Part shown: positions 35,184 through 44,950 of the stretch, in pieces
How the letters are laid out: the number at the start of each line of letters is the position of its first letter
How positions within the stretch are numbered: the stretch's first letter is position 1
NCBI RefSeq assembly: GCF_902499555.1
Contig: NZ_CABVMM010000006.1
Coordinates: forward strand, 1 to 64,000
Direction of reading: 5' to 3'
DNA from: Mesonia oceanica
GTDB lineage: Bacteria; Bacteroidota; Bacteroidia; Flavobacteriales; Flavobacteriaceae
Length of the DNA: 64,000 bases
Made by a program: the position numbers and the translations under genes
The notes under the pieces: model-generated
The model's database searches: none
What the model was told of the DNA's origin: nothing
What the model saw: the letters and a program-made list of their open reading frames with translations, nothing else

Positions 35184-35897
35184 TTATGCTAAATTCACGC
35201 CAAACAAGTAGCCTACTAAAGCCGTTAACCCCATCGCTGCTGTGCCCCAGAAGGTGATACGAACAACAGCTTTTTTAATAGTTGAGCCTCCCATTTTTGC
35301 GGATAACATTCCTAAAATGATTAAGAATAAAATGGCAGAGGCATATAAGAAATATTCCATCAAATTTATGGGAGCAAACAAAGTGACCAATAGTGGTAAA
35401 AGGCCGCCTGCGCTAAAAGATATAAACGACGCCCCTGCTGCTTGAAATGGTTTAGCATGGACTATTTCGTTAATTCCTAATTCATCTCTTACATGGGTTC
35501 CCAGAACATCAAAAGCTGTAAGTTCCTTAGCCACGAGCATAGCTGTTTCTTTTTTTAATCCTCGTTTTTCATAAATTTCAGCTAGCCGTTGCAATTCTAA
35601 CTCCGGCATTTCTTTAAGCTCTTGTTTTTCACGATCGATATCGGCATTTTCAATATCGTTTTGTGAACTTACCGAAACATATTCTCCTGCTGCCATGGAT
35701 AAAGCACCTGCCACTAATCCGGCAACTGTTGCCAAAATAATAGGTGCTCTAAAATTATTCGCTGCAGCCACACCAATAGAAAGACTGGCAGTAGACAAAA
35801 TACCATCGTTAGCACCAAGCACTGCTGCTCTTAACCAATTGCTTCTATTGATATAATGATTTTCTAAATAGTCGTCTAGTGAATTTGACTTATCCAT
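35184..35897 (-). CDS. VIT1/CCC1-family metal transporter
   Basis: This is a 237-residue membrane protein with five transmembrane segments. Conserved phrases are NWLRAAVLGANDGILSTASL near the start, LVAGALSMAAGEYVSVSSQN, and a cytosolic acidic segment (RLAEIYEKRGL, AKELTAFDVLGTHVRDELG). The family moves Fe2+ or Mn2+ out of the cytosol. Single gene facing a 700-bp gap. Confidence 0.85.
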   Translation of the reverse strand: MDKSNSLDDYLENHYINRSNWLRAAVLGANDGILSTASLSIGVAAANNFRAPIILATVAGLVAGALSMAAGEYVSVSSQNDIENADIDREKQELKEMPELELQRLAEIYEKRGLKKETAMLVAKELTAFDVLGTHVRDELGINEIVHAKPFQAAGASFISFSAGGLLPLLVTLFAPINLMEYFLYASAILFLIILGMLSAKMGGSTIKKAVVRITFWGTAAMGLTALVGYLFGVNLA

Positions 35898-36429
35898 AAT
35901 TTGTTTTTTTAATTCAATATCTGAAAAACTTTTAAATCCCCTTGATGCCGGTCATAGATTTTTTAATTCCTTTAAAAAAAACAATACATTTACATGGTTG
36001 CCAGGCCAAAAGTACTTTCTATCTTTCATTTGGCTCCCGTAGCATCTACATATTTTCTTAGCTATTAAGGCCTAATCCTTTACATGTTATTGTTTTGTAA
36101 TGAAGCGGATTTAAACATAAAAAGCCATTGTATATCCTAGTTAGTATTCTTACAATTCAAATATTCAATAAAATGGTTTAAGTATCGATGAAAGGCTTCT
36201 TAAGATTTGCTTAAGTTTGATCATCATGCAGGATCAATTAAAATCAAGCCTGTTTTTTAGATTAGGATATATTTTAATGAAATGTTTTTGCTCATTTTTA
36301 TTCAGCTAAGATGCCTTTACCTTTACTATTAGCTAGCTCATTTTCAGTATACTTCTATAATATATTAGAAGCATTTTTTAGGAAAGAAAGAATAATAACT
36401 TCTAAAGTTAAGTTTATGGAGTATAAAAA
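35898..36429. other. Gene-free gap
   Basis: This is AT-rich sequence between two minus-strand genes. I see no open frame of good coding quality, no RNA gene and no clear promoter. The mobile-looking repeat described next fills its left-hand end as transcribed. Confidence 0.5.
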
Positions 36430-36566
36430 AGAGGCTGTCTAAAAAGATGATTTTCGTCAACCTGAACGTGTTTCAGGTTCTCCTACTAAATTGATCATTA
36501 GCAGGATGAGATTCTGAATTAAATTCAGAATGACGATTTTTGACCCTTTTTATACAGCCTCTTTAC
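36430..36566. repeat. MITE-like element with 20-bp inverted ends
   Basis: The ends AAAGAGGCTGTCTAAAAAG and CTTTTTATACAGCCTCTTT are inverted repeats with two mismatches. Inside are CCTGAACGTGTTTCAGG and GATTCTGAATTAAATTCAGAATGACG, both palindromic and related to the CGTCA...CTCATC repeats of the rhamnose locus. It may be a small non-autonomous transposable element or a composite repeat, and can also act as a terminator for the next gene. Confidence 0.5.
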
Positions 36567-36597
36567 AATAATTGTTTTCCGATATGGAAAATAATAT

Positions 36598-36939
36598 TTA
36601 TGGAAATTCTGCTCCACCATAAAGTCCATAATTATCACCTATAGGATAAGCAAGGGTAACAAGTATGGAGTTCCTTCCTTTATGTACGGTAAATGTTCCA
36701 CCTACGTTAACCGTATTCCCTGTATTATTTCCATTTACAAAGATGTATAATGTTGGAGCAGGGTCGCCGGTAACTTTAAGTGTATAATGAGTAGCGGTCT
36801 CACTAACTATTGTTATGGTTCCATAGGGAACAAAAAAATTCATTTCACAATCGTTTAATTTCTTCGCATTGTCAATTGGTGTTGCAAACGCAAAAAAGCT
36901 TAAACATAAAACTAGAGAGGTTAAAATAACTTTTTTCAT
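36598..36939 (-). CDS. Small secreted protein, function unknown
   Basis: This is a 113-residue protein with a signal peptide (residues 1-19, ending FAFATP). The mature domain of about 90 residues is beta-rich (GTITIVSETATHYTLKVTG, TVNVGGTFTVHKGRNSILV), like a small Ig-like or lipid-binding sandwich. It has a single Cys. Not recognised. It lies just beyond the terminator of the rhamnose locus and is probably separate. Confidence 0.6.
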   Translation of the reverse strand: MKKVILTSLVLCLSFFAFATPIDNAKKLNDCEMNFFVPYGTITIVSETATHYTLKVTGDPAPTLYIFVNGNNTGNTVNVGGTFTVHKGRNSILVTLAYPIGDNYGLYGGAEFP

Positions 36940-37026
36940 AATATATGTTTTTAAGTTAATATTACTCTAATTTACAAAATAAAATCAGACTAAATACATA
37001 TTTCATAGATAAAAGCGTTTTGAGGA

Positions 37027-37060
37027 ATAAAAAAAATCCTGCAAGTTTAGTTGCAGGATT
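37027..37060 (-). terminator. Terminator of the rhamnogalacturonan operon
   Basis: On the minus strand AATCCTGCAA and TTGCAGGATT make a 10-bp stem with a 6-base loop, followed by a run of eight T. It lies 33 bases after the GH105 stop codon and closes the operon. Confidence 0.85.
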
Positions 37061-37092
37061 CATCACCAAATACAAATTAAAACCATATAAAT

Positions 37093-38217
37093 CTAGTGTT
37101 TCAATTTATACATTTCGCTGCCCGCTAATAGAAAGCAGCCTAATCCATAATCTTCAAAGTCGGGCATTTTATCATAAGAAAGTGGCTGACCGTCTTTCGG
37201 CTCTTTTCCGGTAGATTGCAAATAGCCTAAAAAGCCATTATCGTGTAAACCTTCTTCCACCATAGCCTTCCAGCCTTTTAAAATGACCGGTAAATACTCT
37301 TCTCGATCTAACAATCCATTGTTTACACCGTACGCCATTCCATAGATAAATAAAGCGGTTCCCGATAGTTCTTTACCGCCAAAGTGTTTTTCATCATGCA
37401 AGCTTACATTCCAAAAGCCATCTTTACGTTGTACTTTTTTTAGAGCGGCTGCCATTGCTCTTAAATCTTCGATATATTGATCGCGATGTGGAGCGTCTTC
37501 GGGGATAATTGCTAAGGTCTTCGCCAACGCACCAATGACCCAACCGTTTCCACGGCTCCAATAAGCATCTTCCCCATTCGGCTCTTGATAAGGTGGAATA
37601 AAGTCGGCATCTCTCCACCAAAGTCCGTCTGCTTCATTAAACAAGCCCTTCTCTCCTATTTCATTTCGAGAAGCCATATACATCTGGTACATCTTTTCAA
37701 AATAACGCTCATCATTTTCTAACACGCCCATTTTGGCAAATACCGGCATTCCCATTTGTATGGCATCAATCCAATCCCAATCATCATTCTGGGGAGTGTG
37801 CAAAAACTTCTGCATACATGCCCGGGTATTCTTTAACTTTTCAGGATTAGGCTGTAAATTATATAAATCAATATACGTTTGTGCCGCACAATAATTATCG
37901 GCATTTCTGGTAGTATTCCCTCCTCTAAATCCCCAATCATGAGAATTTGCCCAATCTAAAGCATATTGATAAAATGCTTCTTTGGGATAAATCTCATGCA
38001 AAGCCATCAAGCCTTCATAATACACGGCGCGTGTCCAAATATTACTAGGCCGCTCTTTATTGGTAATAATAGTTTTTCCGGTGTCGGGCCATTTATCCAT
38101 AAAATACTGATTAGCCAACATCATTTCTTCTAAGACTTGTTTTCGATCTACCGAGGATTGTGCAAACGATAAACTTGCTACCAGTAATAAAGTGAGGGTG
38201 GTATATACTTTTTTCAT
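37093..38217 (-). CDS. GH105 unsaturated rhamnogalacturonyl hydrolase
   Basis: This is a 374-residue protein with signal peptide (residues 1-20). It has the (alpha/alpha)6 barrel of YteR/RhiN-like enzymes. Catalytic candidates are D107 (NADNYCAAQTY) and D151 (DWIDAIQMGMP), matching the two conserved Asp of the family. KELSGTALFIYGMAYGVNNG is also typical. It removes the unsaturated galacturonate left by pectin lyases. It is the last gene of the locus, 10 bp after GH106, and acts in the periplasm. Confidence 0.85.
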   Translation of the reverse strand: MKKVYTTLTLLLVASLSFAQSSVDRKQVLEEMMLANQYFMDKWPDTGKTIITNKERPSNIWTRAVYYEGLMALHEIYPKEAFYQYALDWANSHDWGFRGGNTTRNADNYCAAQTYIDLYNLQPNPEKLKNTRACMQKFLHTPQNDDWDWIDAIQMGMPVFAKMGVLENDERYFEKMYQMYMASRNEIGEKGLFNEADGLWWRDADFIPPYQEPNGEDAYWSRGNGWVIGALAKTLAIIPEDAPHRDQYIEDLRAMAAALKKVQRKDGFWNVSLHDEKHFGGKELSGTALFIYGMAYGVNNGLLDREEYLPVILKGWKAMVEEGLHDNGFLGYLQSTGKEPKDGQPLSYDKMPDFEDYGLGCFLLAGSEMYKLKH

Positions 38218-38227
38218 TTTATATAAT

Positions 38228-40930
38228 TTATTTCTTTTTAAGCGGAATTAATTTTATAGGACTCACTAAACCAGAAGGTGTCACTTCCCATTTAGTGGCA
38301 TCAAATTCTTTATAATCTTTATTCACCATATTAATTTCATAGAAAATTTTCCATTCTTCTCCCCGATTCTCTTTGGCTCGAATTCTATTTGCCGGTAAAT
38401 TGGTCACTTCCATACGTAACGTATTATTTTTATTTTTTAAGTTTTTTAAAATCAACTGGTGTGGAATCGACCAACTGCTCCCTACATATTCTCCATTCAG
38501 CCATACTTTAGCACTTTCTCGCACTTCCCCTAAATCTAGTTTCCAAAGTTTTACATCTGAAATGGGAGCATCAAATTTTAGCTCATAGCTCGCTGTTCCG
38601 GAGAAATTTTCAGCATCGGTTCCTAAATCGGTCCAAGTGCTTAGGTTTTTCATTTCTCCTGAAGCCGGTAATTTTGGACCACCGCGTAAAAAATCGATTT
38701 TCCAATTTCCGGTGAGTTCAAAACTTTCCTTTTCTTCTTCTACATATAACCAATCGTTCACCTCATTTTCACGACCGGTTTTTAAGAATACACTTTCACC
38801 CGGTTCCAACTGAACCCAAACCTTGGTCACTTCTCCTTCTTGCTCAATTTTCGCTTTTCCTTTGGTATTGCTCAGTGCATCAAATAAAGTAACTTGATTG
38901 GTTTGATGCTGAATAGGAATGTATTCATCGACCTTCTTAGCCGTATGATTCACCAAAAAGTAAATTTTTTCTCCGTTTAATTCTCTTCGAATATATTTTA
39001 AGCCGCTATTTACCAACTGTTCAGGTTTTACATGAGCTGCTTGTAATGCCGCGTCTATGTTTTGTTGCGGTTGTATTTGATTCGACTTTAATAAATACGT
39101 CAACTCTCTTTCTTTACTTCGGAAATCCTTAAAACCGGGAACACCTTGAGGTAAAGCTTTAAAAATGATGTTTGCTCCTTCTTTTTTAAGTTGAAGTAAT
39201 TTTTTCAGTGTTTCTAGGGGCATGTATTTTACTTCCGGTATCACTAAGGCTTTAAAACTTCCGCCGGGTAATTGAAGTGCTCCGTTTTTTACCTTTGCTT
39301 CCGCAATAAATGCATCAGAAATAAAATCGACCCCGTAGCCTTTTTTCATTAAATCGGTACTAACCTCATAAAAAGAAGTACCGTGCAACCACTCATCCAA
39401 GGAATGTATTTTAAATTGGAAAAATAATTTATTTTTTAATTGACGATTATAAACGTCATAAATAGGCCAATACACCAAGGTTTCGTTATCCGGATTTCCG
39501 GCTTGTAAAATTTGCTGCGAACGAGCTAAATAGGAAAACATTTCTGGAGCATCTTCCCAAATGGTGTTATTCGGACTCATATTGACGGAAGCATAAAATT
39601 TCCAACCCGGCCAAGCGGCTCTTTTAGGGGAATAGGTGGTTCCGTGAAAAAACATGTGATTTACTCCATTGAGTAATAATTCTTCCGCTTCAGGTTTGGT
39701 TTGTGATAAAGCAGTTTTAAAGTGATCGCGCAACCACGTAAAACTTTCCGAAGAAATTAAAGGTCTACCGGCAATATGTCCCGCAGAAGAAGAAAACTTC
39801 AACATCACCGGATCGGCATCGCCATTTCTAATATTTTCTGCTTTTCTGCGCAAACCGGGAATATCAAACGGCATGGAACCAAAAGTTTCGCATTCCGGAA
39901 TATCGGCAGAAGCATATAAATCGATTAAATTTCCGGGAGAACCGTGCGCTTGCAGTTTGGTTTTAAAACCGTAAGCATTCGCCCAATCGGTCCAAGGTCT
40001 ATTAAAATCATTTAGTAACAAATCTGATAAAGTCTCTCGGTAATCTCCTTTTACGCGATTAGCAAGTTCGGTATTCATTCGACTAAAAAGTTCCGGCAAA
40101 TGTTTTTTGAGATCGTAACCGCGATAGGCTTCGAATTTCTCAAAAAATTCAGGCGTAAAATTACTGTCATAAACTTCATAACTATCGTTAAAAATAGCTC
40201 GAATTCTATTTTTAAATGGCGGCAACACCTTATCAAAAGGTTTTACATAATCTTCAAACGCCTTTTTTGAATAATGGTCTAAGGTAAATCCTTTGCCACC
40301 CGGTGCGGCACGTTTTACTTGCTGACCGGTTTTTCCTATAAAAATAGCATAAAGGGTATAATGTTCATTTTTGGCTTTCCAGTTCAGTTCATCACCGTTC
40401 AACTCATCGGTTAAATCGAGGTAAGTTCCTTGGTGACCGTAAGCCACTACATATTTTAACTTCGCATACGCTTCTTTTTCATTCGGCTGAATTTTCTCTT
40501 TGATGCGCTCGTTTTTCTTTAGCTCATATTTTCTTACGATCAATTTGGTAGCGGCATCTTCCTGAGAAACCTGAGGACCTCCATACGGCCAACCCGTTCC
40601 CAAGACCATATCTACCTGCATGCCTAAACTATCTGCGGTTTGGAGCGTATAATCCAACATCTCCATCCATTTAGGCGACAAATAATCGATAAAATTTTCT
40701 TCTTCTCCTTTTACGCCATAAATCGGAGTGATTTCTACCCCACCTATTCCGGCTTCACTTAGTTGTATTAAATTATCCCGTAGATTTTCTTTATCCACCG
40801 CATTTCCCATCCACCACCAACGCGTCCAAGGTTTTTGGGTGTTGCTCATCTCAGGAAGTCCCGAAAAGGAGCTTTGGGCAAAAGCTATGCTTCCTATCAA
40901 TAATAAGTTAAGTACAAGTAATTTTTTCAT
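38228..40930 (-). CDS. GH106 alpha-L-rhamnosidase
   Basis: This is a 900-residue protein with signal peptide (residues 1-18, ending AFAQS). The start of the mature chain, KPWTRWWWMGNAVDKENLRD and GGVEITPIYGV, is characteristic of GH106. A C-terminal beta-sandwich (about residues 750-860, KIDFLRGGPKLP, AKVWLNGEYVGSSW) is also usual. It releases terminal L-rhamnose from rhamnogalacturonan oligosaccharides. It starts 2 bp after the PL22 stop, so the two are cotranslated. Confidence 0.85.
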   Translation of the reverse strand: MKKLLVLNLLLIGSIAFAQSSFSGLPEMSNTQKPWTRWWWMGNAVDKENLRDNLIQLSEAGIGGVEITPIYGVKGEEENFIDYLSPKWMEMLDYTLQTADSLGMQVDMVLGTGWPYGGPQVSQEDAATKLIVRKYELKKNERIKEKIQPNEKEAYAKLKYVVAYGHQGTYLDLTDELNGDELNWKAKNEHYTLYAIFIGKTGQQVKRAAPGGKGFTLDHYSKKAFEDYVKPFDKVLPPFKNRIRAIFNDSYEVYDSNFTPEFFEKFEAYRGYDLKKHLPELFSRMNTELANRVKGDYRETLSDLLLNDFNRPWTDWANAYGFKTKLQAHGSPGNLIDLYASADIPECETFGSMPFDIPGLRRKAENIRNGDADPVMLKFSSSAGHIAGRPLISSESFTWLRDHFKTALSQTKPEAEELLLNGVNHMFFHGTTYSPKRAAWPGWKFYASVNMSPNNTIWEDAPEMFSYLARSQQILQAGNPDNETLVYWPIYDVYNRQLKNKLFFQFKIHSLDEWLHGTSFYEVSTDLMKKGYGVDFISDAFIAEAKVKNGALQLPGGSFKALVIPEVKYMPLETLKKLLQLKKEGANIIFKALPQGVPGFKDFRSKERELTYLLKSNQIQPQQNIDAALQAAHVKPEQLVNSGLKYIRRELNGEKIYFLVNHTAKKVDEYIPIQHQTNQVTLFDALSNTKGKAKIEQEGEVTKVWVQLEPGESVFLKTGRENEVNDWLYVEEEKESFELTGNWKIDFLRGGPKLPASGEMKNLSTWTDLGTDAENFSGTASYELKFDAPISDVKLWKLDLGEVRESAKVWLNGEYVGSSWSIPHQLILKNLKNKNNTLRMEVTNLPANRIRAKENRGEEWKIFYEINMVNKDYKEFDATKWEVTPSGLVSPIKLIPLKKK

Positions 40931-40932
40931 CC

Positions 40933-42207
40933 TTAGGCTTTATGTTTTTCAATTTTTACGGCATAAATTTGAGTATCACCCTCAAAATTTGCTCTAAAAA
41001 TAATCCATTTTCCGTCGGGTGAAAAATGTACGTTGGGTTCTAAATCGTAGTTATGCTTGCTCATATCTACTAATTTTTCAGAATCCAGCTCAGTGCCGTT
41101 GGGAGTAAAATGATAAATCCATTGTCCATCTTCGGCATGGGCTACTTGAGATCTATCGCCTCCATCTCCGGCAAATGTTTTCATATCGGGTGAAATGTTA
41201 TAATGAATAGACCACTCGTTTCTCTCTAATTGGTAGCGCGTTTCTTCTCCTGTATGGATGTTTTTTCCGGCTAAATAAAAAGTTTCTCCTCGTGGAATTT
41301 GCAAATCGAACCAGATGGTTTGCCCATCCGGACTAAAAAATTCGTGCCCGGCAATTTCGCGATGTACGGTTCTTTTATGAATTAAAGTAGTATCACCGGT
41401 AGCTAAATTGTAGGTCCAAATACGATTTACTTTATGCCAAGGTCCTTCGTGACAATACATTAATAAATTAGGATCAACAGGAGAAAACTGCTCGTGATTG
41501 AGCCAAGCATTTTCTCGGTATAGTTTGGTCAATTTCCCGGTCTCTACGTTAATGGTCATTAAATACCGAGGCAAATGTGCTTCATAAATCAAGTTGAAGT
41601 AGTCTGACTTTTTAGGATTGTTTCTGAATAATTCAGCTTCTTCTTCGGTAGCTACGACGCCACCCAATAATTCTTCCGAAGCATTTAGCGTATTGGTCCC
41701 AACGCTTACTCCTTCCGGTAACTTTTTGATGAAATCGGTTTTTTGCGTATCAATATGCGTTGCAAAAACACTATCGTTCAAGGTATAAAATACTTTTCTC
41801 GATTTAGTTCCTACAATTTCACCACGCTTTTTCCCGGGTTGAGTAGTTATGGCTTTTTGCTCTTGTGTAGTTAAATTGATAGAATAGAGCTGATTTCCTT
41901 TCTTACTATTTTTATAAAAAACCATTAACCAATCTTTACCATTTTTAGCTTTGACAAAAGGATTATTATGAAAATAAAAACTTCGGTTATTTCCTTCGGA
42001 AGTTAACTTTTTGAGTTGATGACCGGTGGTTTTATCAATCCAAGTAGTGGGCATTTCCCCTTCTCCTGTCATTAAAACAGGAACAGTATCTTTCTCCTCT
42101 TCTGAAGTTACTGGTTGATTGATACTATTTTTTTCTTTACAAGCAGTCAAGACTGAAAATATCAACAAAAAAGTAACTAATGAATAGGTATGTAGTTTTT
42201 TGGTCAT
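40933..42207 (-). CDS. PL22 oligogalacturonate lyase, lipoprotein
   Basis: This protein has 424 residues from the ATG at 42207; a 24-residue in-frame extension to 42279 precedes the signal and is rejected. It is a lipoprotein with Cys22 (FSVLTAC). The beta-propeller has the family entry WIDKTTGHQLKKLTSEGNN and repeated blade phrases (FSPVDPNLLMYCHEGPWHKV, HEFFSPDGQTIWFDLQIPRG). These enzymes cleave di- and oligogalacturonides by Mn-dependent beta-elimination. The lipid anchor suggests it faces the periplasm or the surface. Confidence 0.85.
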   Translation of the reverse strand: MTKKLHTYSLVTFLLIFSVLTACKEKNSINQPVTSEEEKDTVPVLMTGEGEMPTTWIDKTTGHQLKKLTSEGNNRSFYFHNNPFVKAKNGKDWLMVFYKNSKKGNQLYSINLTTQEQKAITTQPGKKRGEIVGTKSRKVFYTLNDSVFATHIDTQKTDFIKKLPEGVSVGTNTLNASEELLGGVVATEEEAELFRNNPKKSDYFNLIYEAHLPRYLMTINVETGKLTKLYRENAWLNHEQFSPVDPNLLMYCHEGPWHKVNRIWTYNLATGDTTLIHKRTVHREIAGHEFFSPDGQTIWFDLQIPRGETFYLAGKNIHTGEETRYQLERNEWSIHYNISPDMKTFAGDGGDRSQVAHAEDGQWIYHFTPNGTELDSEKLVDMSKHNYDLEPNVHFSPDGKWIIFRANFEGDTQIYAVKIEKHKA

Positions 42208-42240
42208 TTTAATTTTATTAATTAATAGTCGAATTTTAAA

Positions 42241-42790
42241 ATTCTCATCTTCGTCAGGTCGAGTGAATTTCAATAACAATTGAAATTTGTATCGAGACCT
42301 TGTTTCTCATTACTTCTCGATACGATTTTATCTCAGCTAACGCTGCTATAAAATCACTCGAAGTGACAGTATTTTTATCGTCATTCCGTGCTTGACACGG
42401 AATCTCATCACGTTCTCTGTAGGATGAGATCCCGGATCAAGCCCGCCTGCCGGACGGGCAGGCTTGATAAGCAATCTCAACACATCCTAAATTAAACTAT
42501 CTGTTCATTTTGTCTTGATACAAAACGAACCAAACCTGCCTGCCGGCAGGCAGGAAATCAAGGCTTACGAACACTTATCTTTTGTCCTGATTCTTGAATC
42601 TTTTTTTCTAATTCTAACTTCTATTTTCCTCAGTACCACTTTAGCTTTGACAAAATTGCTCCTTCGTTGCGATCACTCCACCGCCGTTACGCATCTCATC
42701 GCTTTTTCAGTAGATCAAGTGCAAGAGGACTTCATCTATAAAAATGAAAATTACTTTTTCTAATTCATACATGTATCCTGTGCATTCCTG
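42241..42790. repeat. Intergenic cluster of three short-repeat families
   Basis: The gap contains one R1 copy (42254-42370: TCGAGTGAATTTCAAT palindrome, then TCTCGATACGATTTTAT...ATAAAATCACTCGAAGTGAC stem-loop). It also has an R3 element (42380-42478: CGTCATTCCGTGCTTGACACGG, GAGATCCCGGATCAAGCC) and a 99-bp segment (42482-42580) repeated exactly at 57795-57893. An R2 copy (42633-42695) ends it. No gene; the 82-codon frame at 42515 is a by-product of the repeat. Confidence 0.75.
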
Positions 42791-44950
42791 TTAAGGCATT
42801 TTTTTCAAGCCTTCCCATTTTACATTCCACTTACCATTATCAGGGAATCCCGGGTTTTTCTTGGTAGTTTCATCCCAACCGGCACACATCATCGCCACAG
42901 CGGTCAATAAACCGCCATTCCCAGGCATATATAAGGTTAAGCGCTCTTCTTGGTAATTATGTCCGTTTTTTAGATAGGTATTGGTTTGTACATCCATAAA
43001 TAACGCATCGATTGCTTTTTCAGGTTTTCCCAATCGGGCAGCAGCCATAGCGGTCATGGGGAAATCCCAACCCCAAGTATCTTCCCACGTCCAGATCTCC
43101 CAAACCTTATTGAACGTATTGTTCATTATTTCCTTATCGAGCATCGGCGTTACTGGAAGCATTCCGTAAGTACCCAATACCGAAGGATGATCGGTTAAAT
43201 ATTCAGGATTGGTATAGGAGTCGGTGGCACTTTGGGTAGCTAAATAATAATCTTCCTGAACGGGAAGCGGCGATAAGTTTTCGGCTACTTTTTTCCATTC
43301 TTCCGGTGGTGTTTCGCCTAAACGTTCTTTCCATTCTAAGGCAGTGGTTAAAGCCCAATTCCAATACGCCAATTCATAAGTGGGATTAAAAGTTTTCATT
43401 TTCGGGAAACGTTCTTGTGCTGGAATGACGCCCGGACCTAAATCGTAAGTACCATTTTCATTCAGATGCGCAAACGAAGCCATAAAATCGGCTGTAGCAA
43501 AGACACGTTCTTTATAGTTTTCTAAAGTTGCAGCAGTCGAATCGGCACGATACATCAATTCGGCATAGGTAATAAAATGCGGTTGTTGCCATACTAAAAA
43601 TGCGCCGACAGAAGATGGCCCTTCATCCCCATAAGGGTCGGTCATTTTTTGCCATCTTGCTCCTTTAAAACCTTGTCGTTCCGCTAGATGTTTCGCTTTT
43701 TTAAAGACACGATTATACCAAGGCAAGCTTTTTTCTAACAATTCCGGTCTTCCCCATAATGGAAAATGAACTCCATGCCACCAGTGCATTTCTAAATGTG
43801 GTTTTCCATACCAAGAATTATAGGTTAACCCGGTTTCCTGTGGTGGAATTTCTCCGGTACACTGCAACTTGGTGAGGTATTGCGATACAACCACGCGACG
43901 TTCTAATTCCGGAGCACGTTCATCGGTACACGCAGAAAAATCAACAATTCCACCACTCTTCCAAAACTCTTCCCAACCATTTTTGCTACTTGTTTCTACA
44001 GAACTAAAATCAGTTTCTTTATTGATGGCTTTATTGGTGAACTGACAGGTAAACGAAAACTTGTTTTGCTGCGGAATTAACTCAAAATACTGATCTTCTT
44101 TTTTACTGAATTTTGCTTCTCCTTGCCAGTTAAAACCAACTTTATAGTTTAACGAATCCATTTGACGTGTGACTATGGCGTGATTTTTTTCATTTGCTGA
44201 AATTTCACTTGGGAAATCTAAATGTTCAGCTTCCCACTGTGTTCCCAAATCGGTCCAACCACCGGTAGGATAAGGAAATCGAAGTCTAATTTTTAACTGC
44301 TTGTTTTCAATCAATTCAGAATTCACTTCAACCCCAATGATATCTTCCTTTTGATCGCAAACAGTTTTGACTTCTACCGGAATTCCCTCCAGCTTAAACC
44401 TACTGGTAATTTCTCCTGTCCACACATTCAGTTCCTGTTCGATATTGGTTAGGTCTTCCGGCCGTACTTTTTCTCCATTTTTCTTCACCAAATCGAATCC
44501 TAGATTTCCTAATTGTACGCGATGCGGATTCGATCTAAAGAAATCGACAGCCTTGCTAGCTCGTTCTCCTTTCTTTTGTACCGAATAGCTCACTTTTCGA
44601 CCGTATTGATCGTAATCTTCCAAGGTTTCTTCAAACTTGTAATTTTCAGTATTTGGAAAAGAATCCCAACCCCATTCCGACTCTGTTCCCAGCGGAACAC
44701 CATATTGATAGGTATCTGGGAAAGTTTGCAATCCGGTAACATCGGTGGTAAACGCAAACGCACCGTTACCAACACTTAAGGAAGCGAGGGTATCCAGTTG
44801 GTTAATCTGTATGTTATTTCTAGCAATAACCGCTTGACGGTCGATTTTAGAGAATTGTTCTTGTGGCGAAGATTTCACTTCTTTTTTCTGTTCTTCAGCA
44901 CAACTCAACAGCAACAAGCTGAAGCAAAGTAAGGAAATGTATTTTTTCAT
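42791..44950 (-). CDS. (alpha/alpha)6-barrel glycosidase-like lipoprotein
   Basis: This is a 719-residue lipoprotein (signal ends LLLLSC, Cys17). The N-terminal 300 residues are a beta-sandwich (SVGNGAFAFTTDVTGL, VQLGNLGFDLV). Then comes a helical barrel with YNSWYGKPHLEMHWWHGVHF, GARWQKMTDPYGDEGPSS, and WTWEDTWGWDFPMTAMAAARLG. This is the plan of GH65/GH95-type six-hairpin enzymes, but I cannot place it in a numbered family. Its position among pectin enzymes suggests a sugar or side-chain of rhamnogalacturonan as substrate. Confidence 0.65.
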   Translation of the reverse strand: MKKYISLLCFSLLLLSCAEEQKKEVKSSPQEQFSKIDRQAVIARNNIQINQLDTLASLSVGNGAFAFTTDVTGLQTFPDTYQYGVPLGTESEWGWDSFPNTENYKFEETLEDYDQYGRKVSYSVQKKGERASKAVDFFRSNPHRVQLGNLGFDLVKKNGEKVRPEDLTNIEQELNVWTGEITSRFKLEGIPVEVKTVCDQKEDIIGVEVNSELIENKQLKIRLRFPYPTGGWTDLGTQWEAEHLDFPSEISANEKNHAIVTRQMDSLNYKVGFNWQGEAKFSKKEDQYFELIPQQNKFSFTCQFTNKAINKETDFSSVETSSKNGWEEFWKSGGIVDFSACTDERAPELERRVVVSQYLTKLQCTGEIPPQETGLTYNSWYGKPHLEMHWWHGVHFPLWGRPELLEKSLPWYNRVFKKAKHLAERQGFKGARWQKMTDPYGDEGPSSVGAFLVWQQPHFITYAELMYRADSTAATLENYKERVFATADFMASFAHLNENGTYDLGPGVIPAQERFPKMKTFNPTYELAYWNWALTTALEWKERLGETPPEEWKKVAENLSPLPVQEDYYLATQSATDSYTNPEYLTDHPSVLGTYGMLPVTPMLDKEIMNNTFNKVWEIWTWEDTWGWDFPMTAMAAARLGKPEKAIDALFMDVQTNTYLKNGHNYQEERLTLYMPGNGGLLTAVAMMCAGWDETTKKNPGFPDNGKWNVKWEGLKKMP

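Noticed and set aside
42208..42279. Longer start for the PL22 gene
   Set aside because: It would place 24 residues before a perfect lipoprotein signal peptide.
42515..42763. Frame starting MIQNEPNLPAGRQEIKAYEHL, also found at 57828
   Set aside because: Both copies arise from the same 99-bp intergenic repeat; the sequence after it differs, so there is no conserved protein.
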